Source: Acinetobacter ursingii DSM 16037 = CIP 107286
GTDB lineage: Bacteria > Pseudomonadota > Gammaproteobacteria > Pseudomonadales > Moraxellaceae
NCBI RefSeq assembly: GCF_000368825.1
Contig: NZ_KB849717.1
Span: 1,401,601 to 1,465,600 of the forward strand
DNA: 64,000 nt
Direction: 5' to 3'
Part shown: piece by piece, positions 43,927 through 52,096 of the stretch
Layout of the letters: each line of letters begins with the position of its first letter
Numbering within the stretch: position 1 is the first letter of the stretch
Notes under the pieces: model-generated
Database searches by the model: none
What the model was told of the DNA's origin: nothing
The model's input: the letters and a program-made list of their open reading frames with translations, nothing else
Made by a program: the position numbers and the translations under genes

Positions 43927-44909
43927 TTTATATGACTCGTCATTAAGCCCACCCCCATCTTTAGTTCTTGATCTGATAATATTTTTTCGAGCTCTTTTTG
44001 TGCTTTTTGATTTTGATTAAGGCACTCAACAATTTTTTGATTTTTCAAAAGTTTTGGTGCACTCGCAATAATTCCCTCACTATATGGAATCTGCGAATCA
44101 CGCCCTCCAAAAAATGTACCAACTCCCTTACTAAAACTATTTAGCCCACGTCCCATGTCAGCTAAGAAATTCGTATCTTCAGGACGAGTTGCAATAACGT
44201 CTTCTGGTAAAAGGGCTGTTATAGCACGATTGAGTAGATTCCCTTGTAATGCTCTATCTTTCGCATCGTCTATAGAGCAAAGTAAATATACAGCATATTG
44301 CAAATCACCAAACTCTCCTTTTTCCTGATTATAGATAACATTCTTCCGCATTATTAAGCATTCAAGATAATCAAAATATAATGTTTCTTGATAAGGACAA
44401 TGCTCAAAATAGTACTCAAACTTTTCTATAGCGCTAGTATAGATTTCACTGCGTTTGTACACTATCGCCTGTGCTTTAATGACAGCATTGCTAGGCTCAC
44501 GCTCAAATAAAATTTTTAAGATCTCTCGACTAATCTGTAAATGTTCACTTTTTTCAATCTTCGATAAATACCGACTGACTAATTCAGAAATATTCATCGA
44601 CGCTTGATGCTTGAGTTTGAATAAAATACATTGCTCTAACCAAGCATAATTTTTTGCATGCCCTTGATAGTGAGGGATAAATACTGTTTCAATCAATTCA
44701 ACCAATTCTAAAGAAACGCCAATTTCCTCAAAAGAATTGATAGAGAATTCCCATTTTTGTGGAATAGTCACACTAAATAAACGAGAGAAAAACCCCGAAT
44801 TAAGATCAGCTTTTTCTTGAGTAACTAACATCAACATATCTTCTGGAGTAAGTGTATGTTTTTGAGTTTTAATTCTATCTAGTCGTACTTTAAGTAATTT
44901 AAAATTCAT
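43923..44909 (-). CDS. Unrecognised 328-residue helical-repeat protein
   Basis: This 328-residue protein is not recognised. It looks all-helical, and the central part (LKILFEREPSNAVIKAQAIVYKR, then AIEKFEYYFEHCPYQETLYFDY) has the size and spacing of TPR-like repeats. A glycine-rich segment (DMGRGLNSFSKGVGTFFGG) lies near residue 255. No signal or enzymatic motif is seen. It is the first of two coupled genes upstream of dptF, on the same strand. It may be a defence accessory, a regulator or unrelated cargo; the sequence does not decide. Confidence 0.65.
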   Translation of the reverse strand: MNFKLLKVRLDRIKTQKHTLTPEDMLMLVTQEKADLNSGFFSRLFSVTIPQKWEFSINSFEEIGVSLELVELIETVFIPHYQGHAKNYAWLEQCILFKLKHQASMNISELVSRYLSKIEKSEHLQISREILKILFEREPSNAVIKAQAIVYKRSEIYTSAIEKFEYYFEHCPYQETLYFDYLECLIMRKNVIYNQEKGEFGDLQYAVYLLCSIDDAKDRALQGNLLNRAITALLPEDVIATRPEDTNFLADMGRGLNSFSKGVGTFFGGRDSQIPYSEGIIASAPKLLKNQKIVECLNQNQKAQKELEKILSDQELKMGVGLMTSHIK

Positions 44910-45105
44910 ATATACCCCTAATTTTTTGAATTTTCAGATAATTTACTATTTTAGACATCAGAATTATATTACTTAAAATTGAAAAAGTACTAGTGTATTA
45001 AAAATAATAAAACTATTGATTTATTTATATATTTTCATAACCTCGATTGACTAAACTCACCCTTAATTTTATCATTCAACTGCTGACCTACATCGTCAGT
45101 CGGTT

Positions 45106-45238
45106 TTGACAGACCGCTTACCCAAAGCACACTAAAAAGTTTATCTTTTTGGTGGGCGACCCTGCGTGCCCCCTCTGCGGCGGAACGGGAGGGGGACACC
45201 TTCGGGTGTGCTGATCTTTTTGGGTATCAGTCTGTCAA
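45106..45238 (+). ncRNA. Candidate structured RNA element, GC-rich
   Basis: A GC-rich block in an AT-rich gap folds on paper into a closed structure. TTGACAGAC (45106-45114) pairs with GTCTGTCAA (45230-45238). TACCCAAA (45119-45126) pairs with TTTGGGTA (45219-45226). GCACAC (45127-45132) pairs with GTGTGC (45206-45211). Inside, GTG-CCCCCTC pairs with GAGGGGG-A-CAC, and CACC-TTCG-GGTG forms a competing tetraloop hairpin. The strand is unknown; plus is given only for reference. It could be a non-coding RNA, an antisense regulator or a replication origin. Confidence 0.5.
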
Positions 45239-45312
45239 CCCTCTTTCGTTTCGCCACCATTATTTGACAGTAATGCGGTGAAGCTTCTTTTATACCCAAA
45301 GGAGTCATACCC

Positions 45313-45378
45313 ATGACTAAGTTTTTCCTATCTATATTGTTCTCCCTGAAACGATTTTATATTCCTCTGTTGCATTAA
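45313..45378 (+). CDS. Possible 21-residue hydrophobic peptide
   Basis: A short frame of 21 codons starts at ATG 45313 with a strong ribosome site, AAAGGAG, about eight bases upstream. The peptide is hydrophobic with two basic residues in the middle (MTKFFLSILFSLKRFYIPLLH). It lies 75 bases after the structured element. It may be a leader or toxin-like peptide, or chance. Confidence 0.25.
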   Translation: MTKFFLSILFSLKRFYIPLLH

Positions 45379-45511
45379 CAGCATTCATAAATTTTTGCTT
45401 ATTTGACTGATCTAAACGCTATCTAGCCTTGGAATGCTTTGTCGCATCTACACTTTAGTCAATTCAGCAAAATTTATTACACATCAAATAACACAATAAA
45501 AATTAGGGGAA

Positions 45512-45769
45512 ATGATGAAAACGCTTACTTCGCTTGTACTCATCTCACTTGTCATGATGACAGCAGGCTGTGCCAGTAAAACAGAACGTCAGTTTATCAG
45601 TGGTTGTAAAACAGGTGGCATTGATGGCAATACCTGTTCATGTATTTACGACAAACTTGAAAATAAATATGGAGAAGATGGACTTAAAGAAAATCTCTAC
45701 ACCTTGCAGCAAACTGAATCCTTCCAAAGAGATATGGTCAATATTTCCTATCAGTGCATGAAGGAATAA
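45512..45769 (+). CDS. Small putative lipoprotein
   Basis: This 85-residue protein has a lipoprotein signal: a hydrophobic segment ending in the lipobox TAGC near residue 19. The mature part has six cysteines including the lipidated one (CKTGG, TCSCIYD, SYQCMKE), which suggests a disulfide-stabilised periplasmic domain. The function is not recognised. AGGGGAA precedes tandem ATG codons at 45512 and 45515. It heads a run of four tightly spaced small genes, the next starting two bases after its stop. Confidence 0.7.
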   Translation: MMKTLTSLVLISLVMMTAGCASKTERQFISGCKTGGIDGNTCSCIYDKLENKYGEDGLKENLYTLQQTESFQRDMVNISYQCMKE

Positions 45770-45771
45770 CC

Positions 45772-45900
45772 ATGAGAACACTTGCTGGCATCATCTGCAT
45801 CATTGCAGTGATTTGCTTTTTAGGTTTGCCATTTATTGGCTTCATGATCGTGATGGGACTATTTATCGCATTAGCAAAATTTGCAACTGGGGGAAAGTAA
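45772..45900 (+). CDS. Tiny membrane protein (42 residues)
   Basis: This 42-codon gene encodes an almost fully hydrophobic peptide with two short membrane stretches (LAGIICIIAVICFLGLPFIG, then IVMGLFIALAKFA) and a basic end. It starts two bases after the lipoprotein stop and ends directly before the next ATG, and the downstream end of the previous gene offers the ribosome site AAGGAA. Close packing in the run supports it as a real gene. The function is unknown. Confidence 0.55.
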   Translation: MRTLAGIICIIAVICFLGLPFIGFMIVMGLFIALAKFATGGK

Positions 45901-46125
45901 ATGAATTCAAATATTAAATCATGGATGATCAGTGGCTACTTAGTGATTGGTTTTTTCTTTGCCATCTATCAACACTTTTGGGGGCAATACAACTATAAGC
46001 CATTTACCTATAATTTAGGGCAAGGTTTGGTTTGGCCTGCGGTAATGTTTCCAACAGTGGGAAAAATCGTTGGTGGAATTTTAATTCTATGTTTGGTCGG
46101 ATTTCTGACCATGCGCTCTAAGTAA
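45901..46125 (+). CDS. Small membrane protein (74 residues)
   Basis: This 74-residue protein has two predicted membrane helices (about residues 8-25 and 43-70) around a short aromatic loop (YQHFWGQYNYKPFTYNLG). It begins at the base after the preceding stop, with GGGGGAAAG as ribosome site. It is the third of four clustered cell-envelope genes. I recognise no family. Confidence 0.6.
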   Translation: MNSNIKSWMISGYLVIGFFFAIYQHFWGQYNYKPFTYNLGQGLVWPAVMFPTVGKIVGGILILCLVGFLTMRSK

Positions 46126-46139
46126 GTGAGAGTCAAGCC

Positions 46140-46784
46140 ATGAAAAAATTACTGTCCACTGTAGCACTGTCAACTTTACTGATTGCATGTAGTCAGAACA
46201 ATCAGCCAGCTCAGAAAAGTACGAAAGATCAAACATCCAGTTCACCCGTCCAGACAGAGCAATCCAAATATGCTCCATATAGCAAGGATGAAGTCGAAGC
46301 CAAAGTACAAGCCTTAACTCAGATTATAGAAAATGATACCGAGTATCTGCCTGCGGCAGTTAAAGAAGCGCAGTCATTTCTTGAGAGTTGGGATAAACAT
46401 CCTGAAGCACTCAAATCCATGATGGAGTCTGATCTTGATCCAAACAGTCCTGATTACAGCAATCATATTCCTATGGAAACGGAACAACCTGCATTATCTG
46501 TTCGAGCTCAAATTACCAGTCGGGAATCTCAATCTGCCTTCAATGTACAAGGAGCGATCGAATATATTTTAGAAATTCAGTCAACCAACGATCAACCTTT
46601 TGTCTTACAAGGTATGAGTATTAATCGTGGTCGTTGTGGTTATTACACCGCAGATTTCCATAGCAAGATGCCTGTACAAATGAGTTATAGCTCAACGGTA
46701 TCGTACTTGTTGAAGTGTCGTGGTGATCAAGTCCTTGAAGCTGAATTGACAACCGATCAAGGCAATGTGAGTTTGTCTTTTTAA
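46140..46784 (+). CDS. Putative lipoprotein (214 residues)
   Basis: This protein starts with a lipoprotein signal, MKKLLSTVALSTLLIAC, with the lipobox cysteine at residue 17. A low-complexity Gln/Ser/Thr linker of about 30 residues follows, then a helical acidic part and a beta-rich C-terminal domain (about residues 118-214) containing two cysteines (RGRCGYY and LLKCRG). It is the last gene of the four-gene envelope cluster and ends in a terminator shared with the convergent gene. The function is unknown. Confidence 0.65.
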   Translation: MKKLLSTVALSTLLIACSQNNQPAQKSTKDQTSSSPVQTEQSKYAPYSKDEVEAKVQALTQIIENDTEYLPAAVKEAQSFLESWDKHPEALKSMMESDLDPNSPDYSNHIPMETEQPALSVRAQITSRESQSAFNVQGAIEYILEIQSTNDQPFVLQGMSINRGRCGYYTADFHSKMPVQMSYSSTVSYLLKCRGDQVLEAELTTDQGNVSLSF

Positions 46785-46800
46785 TGTCAGGCTATAAAAT

Positions 46801-46833
46801 AGAGAGAACACGGTTAATGTTGGTGTTCTCTCT
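46801..46833. terminator. Hairpin terminator between convergent genes
   Basis: A perfect 11-bp stem AGAGAGAACAC/GTGTTCTCTCT with an 11-base loop lies between the stops at 46784 (plus) and 46845 (minus). Confidence 0.75.
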
Positions 46834-46844
46834 TCTGAATAATA

Positions 46845-48155
46845 TTACTTACGTTCACAAAAATTATAATCTACTGATTTTTCTGAAATTTTAAGAAAAT
46901 CCACTACATGAGATTTATCTTGAACGGAATTTTCTTGTTTTAATATTTGGGGTAATTGATGTAACTTTTTTCTTCTCTCAAGATTCTTTCTAATTGACTC
47001 ATGCTTTAGAGATAAACGTATCTCACTGTTGGTTAATTTTATTTCTACACCTTCCAGCCCCTCTTTGTAGGACGGATGCTCAAACTTATAACCACTATCT
47101 GCTATTTTATTAAGCTCAGTAGTCAAAGCCGTATATAAAAATTTGTTAAAACCATTTGGTTCAGATAGCCCATTTTTACAATATTCATCTTTTTTAAACA
47201 TACAAAAATATTCGAGTATTAATGTCTCATATGCAACTAATGTAGACTTTTCTTTCAGATGTGCATTTTTTTTAGAAGTTAATTTTTTTGATAAAAATTC
47301 AAGAATTTCTTCCAGTTCTTCAATATTTTTCCAAATTTTTGATGTTAGGTTTTTATTCAATAGTAAGTACAGAGCATAATAATTTGAAAAAAATATTTCA
47401 TGGAATGAAGAGTCCTTACCTATAGGAATTTGAAAATGTAAAAGTCCTTCCTGCATTTCCACAATTTTATTTTCACTATCTCGCCCAACCAAGTTACTCC
47501 AAGATAGATGGTTTAATGGTTGCAGTAATACTGAACTAGCACCACGTTTCAATGTATCTATTGGAGTGAGAAAATTAACTAAAGCATAGTAACCTTCGAA
47601 ATTTTCCTCCCTATAAGATAGAGTCTGCAATCCCATAAAAAACTCTAAATACATAGGAATTATATATTTATCTAAATCTAACTGAGTGCGATAGCTCAAA
47701 GCAGCTAAATCATAGCAACTAGCTAATTGCTGTACTTCTAAATATATAGCATTAAAATCAGCGTTTTTTCGAATTAAAGAAAATACTTCAAAATAAGCTG
47801 AATGAAACTCTCTAGTCGAATTGAGATTAAACCAATTATGGATCGGATTCTTAAAATCTTGTCCATATTGAGCATTCCCCCAAAAACAGGCTATCACCTC
47901 GCAATTAAAATAATCTTGAGAATTCAGATTTAGGATTTGTTCTACCTTACCCATAGATGGATGTCGGTTTTCCTCAATAGTAGCCCATGATTTTTTTAGA
48001 AATAAATTCAGAACGTATTTATTTAACTCTTTCAATGAATTTAATAATTCAGGCTGAGATTTAAGTAGAGAAAAATGATCAAATTCTTGTTCAATAAAGC
48101 TTTGAGTGCGTATTAGACATGCTGTCTTAAGCAGTTCTTTTTGCTTCTGATTCAT
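46845..48155 (-). CDS. Unrecognised 436-residue protein
   Basis: No family is recognised for this soluble, helical protein. It contains several aromatic helices (FHSAYFEVFSLIRKNADFN, YIIPMYLEFFMGLQTLSYR) and a basic C-terminal part (KHESIRKNLERRKKLHQ). No nucleotide or nuclease motif is evident. The frame begins with a TTG at 48224, but the ATG at 48155 is preferred because GGGGA lies just upstream. It is divergent from alpA, in the part of the island between cargo and replication genes. It could be a further defence gene, but that is a guess. Confidence 0.6.
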   Translation of the reverse strand: MNQKQKELLKTACLIRTQSFIEQEFDHFSLLKSQPELLNSLKELNKYVLNLFLKKSWATIEENRHPSMGKVEQILNLNSQDYFNCEVIACFWGNAQYGQDFKNPIHNWFNLNSTREFHSAYFEVFSLIRKNADFNAIYLEVQQLASCYDLAALSYRTQLDLDKYIIPMYLEFFMGLQTLSYREENFEGYYALVNFLTPIDTLKRGASSVLLQPLNHLSWSNLVGRDSENKIVEMQEGLLHFQIPIGKDSSFHEIFFSNYYALYLLLNKNLTSKIWKNIEELEEILEFLSKKLTSKKNAHLKEKSTLVAYETLILEYFCMFKKDEYCKNGLSEPNGFNKFLYTALTTELNKIADSGYKFEHPSYKEGLEGVEIKLTNSEIRLSLKHESIRKNLERRKKLHQLPQILKQENSVQDKSHVVDFLKISEKSVDYNFCERK

Positions 48156-48241
48156 TTTTCCCCATTCGGAATTAGATCCGCTGTTTTTTGTCCGAAGACT
48201 TGCTGTTAATTTTGACTTATTCAATCACGGAGTCAAATCTC

Positions 48242-48469
48242 ATGCAATCAGATATATATCCAAGACCAACCATCCTTCGATTCAAAGAAGTAATTGGCTT
48301 TACGGGTGTAAGTCGCTCAGTCATATATGAAAAATTAAATAAGAAATCGAAAAGTTACGATCCATCTTTCCCAAAACCTATCAAGCTCAGTTCAAATGCT
48401 GTTGGGTGGTTTGAGCATGAATTAGTTCAGTGGCTTGAGCTTAAAGCTAAGCAACGTTTTACCTGCTAA
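48242..48469 (+). CDS. AlpA-family excisionase/regulator
   Basis: This 75-residue protein is an AlpA/MerR-like winged-helix regulator, often the activator of integrase or the excisionase of P4-type islands. FKEVIGFTGVSRSVIYEKLNK is the helix-turn-helix, followed by the FPKPIKLSSNAVGWFEHELVQWLE motif of the family. The ATG at 48242 has GGAG nine bases upstream; the longer frame from 48188 is rejected. Its presence with the integrase supports a mobile, satellite-like island. Confidence 0.92.
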   Translation: MQSDIYPRPTILRFKEVIGFTGVSRSVIYEKLNKKSKSYDPSFPKPIKLSSNAVGWFEHELVQWLELKAKQRFTC

Positions 48470-48755
48470 CTTTCCAAATCGACTTTCAACTGCGAAAGTC
48501 GATATTTCTGAAAAATAGATGAAATGGATTGTCGGAATTATGGTTCTCATATTTTTCAATAATTTAGGATTTTATATTTAATTAATAAGTACTAATAATC
48601 AATATATTTTATTGATAAATAATACTTTTAATTAGATTTATTATTCATTCAACAACTCTTCTAAAACCTACATCAAATATATCACGATTCATACCAAGGC
48701 TATCCATGCCTAGGTAGGGATTCACTTACTTAAAATTTACCTAAAAGAGCATTAT

Positions 48756-49844
48756 ATGAACACAGATCTAAATAATTATCCTGATGATAATTATGAAAAA
48801 TATTCCATACATGAGGTGGATGATAAAAGCATTGTAATAATTGATGATCCAGAAGCATTACAGAAGGATAGAATCATTCAACTCATAAAAAAAACGCACA
48901 AAGAGGGAAAGTTTTTAATCTACGTCCTTCATCCCGATAAAAAGCAATCTTACAAAATTAATCACAGGCCTTTACATGATGCATTAAAAAACATTGATCC
49001 ACGATTTATATATGATGTCACTTACACGAGTGCTGAGACTGACCTATTTCGTAAGATATACGTAGAGTGCTTCCCTGCACATATTGTAAATGATACATCT
49101 ACAAACTTTTGGCAACTTGCTCACAATGAGCAAATAGCGATCAGCCCAACTCATTACAAGCCTAAAGCTCAAATTTTAAATGAGTTCTACCAACGTCTCT
49201 TCAAGGCATTATCGAATGATATAGACTATAAAAAAGCAGTAGAACTACGCAAAGAAAAAAGCTTAAATCAGAACAAGAAGGCTAAAAAGCTTATCCAAAA
49301 ATTAATTATTAAATTCAGTAAATTACTGGTAATTCGAATTGATTTCTCCATTAATCGAAAATTTAAAATCACACTTGAACTACTGAAAGCATACTTGAGC
49401 ATTTTCTTAAAAAAACTCCATACGCCAAATGACAAAGTACCACCAATTGTCGGTTTTATCTGGAAATTAGAATATGGAATAAAAAAAGGCTACCACTATC
49501 ATTTTATTTTTTTTATGGATGGCAATATCTATTGGAATCATTCTTTCTATGCAGACCAACTCTGTAAATTATGGATGAGCATCACTCAGAACAAAGGATA
49601 TTACTATAACTGCAATAACAAAATGAAATCCTACAAAAAACTTGCGCTTGGGATACTTGTGCATGATGACCATGAAAAAATTGACACATTGCATTCGGTC
49701 GTAGATTACTTCACCAAAGCCGATCAGTTCATTATCGAAAAAACACTTAAGAACCATCGTACTTTTGGCTATAGCACTCGCAAGCTTGAAAAAAGCAAAG
49801 CTGGAAGGCCTCGTCAGATCAATGCAGGATCAAATTTAGGCTAA
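48756..49844 (+). CDS. YagK/Gp2-type replication protein (HUH-like)
   Basis: This 362-residue protein resembles the YagK/YfjJ C-terminal domain family, annotated elsewhere as inovirus-type Gp2. The core is LVIRIDFSINR near residue 190, then IVGFIWKLEYGIKKGYHYHFIFFMDG with the histidine pair at about residues 246-248, and a later KIDTLHSVVDYFTKADQF. This resembles rolling-circle HUH replication proteins. It probably lets the excised island replicate or nicks it at an origin; direct evidence is lacking. Confidence 0.75.
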   Translation: MNTDLNNYPDDNYEKYSIHEVDDKSIVIIDDPEALQKDRIIQLIKKTHKEGKFLIYVLHPDKKQSYKINHRPLHDALKNIDPRFIYDVTYTSAETDLFRKIYVECFPAHIVNDTSTNFWQLAHNEQIAISPTHYKPKAQILNEFYQRLFKALSNDIDYKKAVELRKEKSLNQNKKAKKLIQKLIIKFSKLLVIRIDFSINRKFKITLELLKAYLSIFLKKLHTPNDKVPPIVGFIWKLEYGIKKGYHYHFIFFMDGNIYWNHSFYADQLCKLWMSITQNKGYYYNCNNKMKSYKKLALGILVHDDHEKIDTLHSVVDYFTKADQFIIEKTLKNHRTFGYSTRKLEKSKAGRPRQINAGSNLG

Positions 49845-49916
49845 TTCAGACCATCTAAATAATGCTCTCAGCCATAGAGAGCACCAATACCCATATTTAA
49901 AAAAAGTGAGACCATA

Positions 49917-50924
49917 ATGAACATGTTAATGCAACCTACCAATACGACAGAAAGCACCAATCTACCTTATTTTTGTATGGGTGAGTTTAACCTATTCAAT
50001 ATGCAAAGCGTTTCGGAAATCGCTACGAATCCGAGTTATTTGCCTTTCAAAGAAAAATTTAAAAAAATCAGTCGAATCTCTACTCAATACTATGTCAGTA
50101 ATACTCCGCATACAGATCATGTATTTGAACTACTACTGAGCTTTCAACCAATTAATGTTCAATTACGAGAACACTCACTATTCAAAATCAGTCAAAGTGT
50201 AAAGGCTGTGCATCAGGCATATGTAAATTTGGGTTACAATTCAGATGGACCTATTAATCCAATGCTGCTACACAATGAATACTATGTTGAGCAGATAAAA
50301 CCTGTTGTAGATGCATTCATATATGAATTGAAAAAGCATTCAACCAGTAAAAATGCAATCGCTGATCGTGATAAGCGTATTGCATTAATCAAAGAAATAC
50401 GTAAAGAAAATGTACCTGTGATGAAAAAGTTATTCAAAACTCATCAACAATTTAATCTAAATCATTTTACTTATGTGTTCCACATGAATGAGCATGAACT
50501 GTTTAAAGCAAATAAATCTGTGGAAAATGCTTTGACCCAAAAAATGCGCAGCATCATCAATCATTTTCATGAAAAACATCAATCAGAAATTTTAGCATTA
50601 TTTTTTTGTATACAACGTGATTTATCTGATAACTATGTCTTAAATGTGTATTGTGCGACAGAGCGAGAATGCCAGCCTCTATCAATGAAAGATTGCATCA
50701 GCTTTCGTGATAATGGCACTCTTAATTTTGCACCACTTACGAAGATCACCATGAGTATTTTTGAATTTCAAAGTTCAATGAATATTCAAGGTGTAGACGG
50801 TATAAATGAAAAGATATGGAAAGTCATTTTTGGGCAACAAGTTGAAAAATACAAATATACTTATTATGAATCTGAATTCGTATCACCAAAATTCATATAC
50901 ATAGAGTGTGATAGCAAAAATTAA
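49917..50924 (+). CDS. Hypothetical protein downstream of the Gp2-like gene
   Basis: This 335-residue protein is not recognised. It is basic and mixed helical, with HFTYVFHMNEHELF in the middle and a beta-rich C-terminal part. It lies 72 bases after the Gp2-like gene on the same strand and ends in a terminator at 50929. Its size and place suggest a second replication or transfer function of the island, but no catalytic motif was found. Confidence 0.6.
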   Translation: MNMLMQPTNTTESTNLPYFCMGEFNLFNMQSVSEIATNPSYLPFKEKFKKISRISTQYYVSNTPHTDHVFELLLSFQPINVQLREHSLFKISQSVKAVHQAYVNLGYNSDGPINPMLLHNEYYVEQIKPVVDAFIYELKKHSTSKNAIADRDKRIALIKEIRKENVPVMKKLFKTHQQFNLNHFTYVFHMNEHELFKANKSVENALTQKMRSIINHFHEKHQSEILALFFCIQRDLSDNYVLNVYCATERECQPLSMKDCISFRDNGTLNFAPLTKITMSIFEFQSSMNIQGVDGINEKIWKVIFGQQVEKYKYTYYESEFVSPKFIYIECDSKN

Positions 50925-50928
50925 CGAG

Positions 50929-50950
50929 GAAGGGCTTTTACCCTTCTTTT
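50929..50950 (+). terminator. Terminator after the replication-like genes
   Basis: The stem GAAGGG/CCCTTC with a six-base loop is followed by TTTT, just before the convergent fic gene. Confidence 0.7.
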
Positions 50951-50956
50951 ACTTTC

Positions 50957-51688
50957 CTAGATTCCTAAAACTGTTTGATATGGCTTGAATCCTTCCAATA
51001 CAACAGCAGCAACTAAGCTATTAAATGGCTCACTATTGCCATACGCCATCCATTGATCCAGAGCCTCATAGTAGGCTAAGCGATTTTCTACAGTAATCAC
51101 ACTCGGTGGATAACCTGCTTTCATCAATTCAAGATTCATCAACAATCGAGATGTACGTCCATTCCCATCCACAAAAGGATGGACACCCACAAAATCAGCA
51201 TGAACTTTGGCTGCTCGCTCAATTGGATGCAATGTATGAGCTTCCATGTTATACCAATCTATAAATTGAGCCATCTTGTCATTGAGCAATGTGTGATCTG
51301 GAGGATTGGTGGTAGCACCTGAGATTAAGACATTTTGCTGACGATATCGTCCTGCATTCTCATCATCAATATTTTTTAAAATCAATTGATGAATATTACG
51401 AATTTGCCACTCTGAAAACGGTTCTTGTTTTTTTATAATATCTTCGACATATAAAATTGCATCACGATGGTTGATCGCTTCAAAATGCTCCCTTAACGCT
51501 TTCCCACCTACGGTAATTCCTTCTAGAACTACTTTGGTCTCTAATAAAGTTAAAGTGTTACCTTCGATGGCGTTCGAATGATAAGTCCAGCGTAAGATCA
51601 AGTCTTCATGTAGATTTTTAACAATTGCAGGTGAAAGAGGTCGATGCTGATCTAATTTAGCTTTTAAATCATCAATGATCTCAAACAT
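50957..51688 (-). CDS. Fic-domain protein with built-in inhibitory helix
   Basis: Fic proteins transfer AMP or similar groups to target proteins. The 243-residue product has the complete Fic motif HPFVDGNGRTSR at about residues 169-180. An inhibitory helix motif (S/T)xxxE(G/N) reads S38-NAI-E42-G43 at the N-terminus, which places it in the class with an internal antitoxin (class II). No separate antitoxin gene is needed or seen. It is the last gene before the right end of the island and may act in stress, phage defence or island maintenance. Confidence 0.9.
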   Translation of the reverse strand: MFEIIDDLKAKLDQHRPLSPAIVKNLHEDLILRWTYHSNAIEGNTLTLLETKVVLEGITVGGKALREHFEAINHRDAILYVEDIIKKQEPFSEWQIRNIHQLILKNIDDENAGRYRQQNVLISGATTNPPDHTLLNDKMAQFIDWYNMEAHTLHPIERAAKVHADFVGVHPFVDGNGRTSRLLMNLELMKAGYPPSVITVENRLAYYEALDQWMAYGNSEPFNSLVAAVVLEGFKPYQTVLGI

Positions 51689-51821
51689 GGTTTATCTCTA
51701 CAGATGCAATCAAATGATCATACATGAAAAAGTCATAGCAATGAAATCTGATAGCTACAGCATCACATTGATGTATAATAAGAATGGTTCTTCAAATGCT
51801 AATCTAAATTTTTTATAGGCT

Positions 51822-51839
51822 GGGGGACGATTGGGGGAT
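51822..51839 (+). repeat. G-rich doublet near the right island end
   Basis: GGGGGACGATTGGGGGAT closely matches GGGGGACAAGTGGGGGAT at 26355-26372 beside the integrase. It lies 59 bases from the right att copy, so it may be an integrase arm site. Confidence 0.6.
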
Positions 51840-51897
51840 CAAATAAAATTAATTATTTTTTATTTAAATATTATCAATTGCTTAACCTTTAAATATG

Positions 51898-51915
51898 ATT
51901 CCCTCTCTCGCCAAG
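51898..51915 (+). other. Right attachment site (attR-like), imperfect
   Basis: ATTCCCTCTCTCGCCAAG matches the tRNA-Ser 3' end at 26222-26242 except for three missing bases (ACC) and one substitution. A terminator-like hairpin and an integrase-like start follow in the same order as after the tRNA. Confidence 0.65.
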
Positions 51916-51945
51916 TTTACTTTCTATGATATCTCATAGAGTCCT

Positions 51946-51979
51946 AAAAGCTTAAATCTAAAGGGTTTAAGCTTTTTTT
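51946..51979 (+). terminator. Hairpin after the right att copy
   Basis: AAAGCTTAAA/TTTAAGCTTT is followed by T bases. It mirrors the hairpin after tRNA-Ser at 26273-26307. Confidence 0.65.
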
Positions 51980-52025
51980 ATTGCCTCATGCTTTCCAATT
52001 AGCCCTATTGAATCCTCATATAGTT

Positions 52026-52075
52026 GGGGGTATAACTGGGGGTATAATAAATTACCCCCATTTTTATACCCCCAA
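52026..52075 (+). repeat. G5/C5 repeats before the integrase remnant
   Basis: GGGGGTATAACTGGGGGTAT at 52026-52045 is followed by inverted TACCCCCA and ATACCCCCAAATT. Spacing and placement copy the G-rich repeats before the intact integrase at 26355-26403, with TAT replacing GAC or GAT. Confidence 0.6.
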
Positions 52076-52096
52076 ATTTCTACGGGAAACGTTGCA

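Noticed and set aside
45106..45238. Identification of the structured element as a known C4-type antisense RNA
   Set aside because: The style is similar but I could not confirm the family from memory; only a generic structured element is called.
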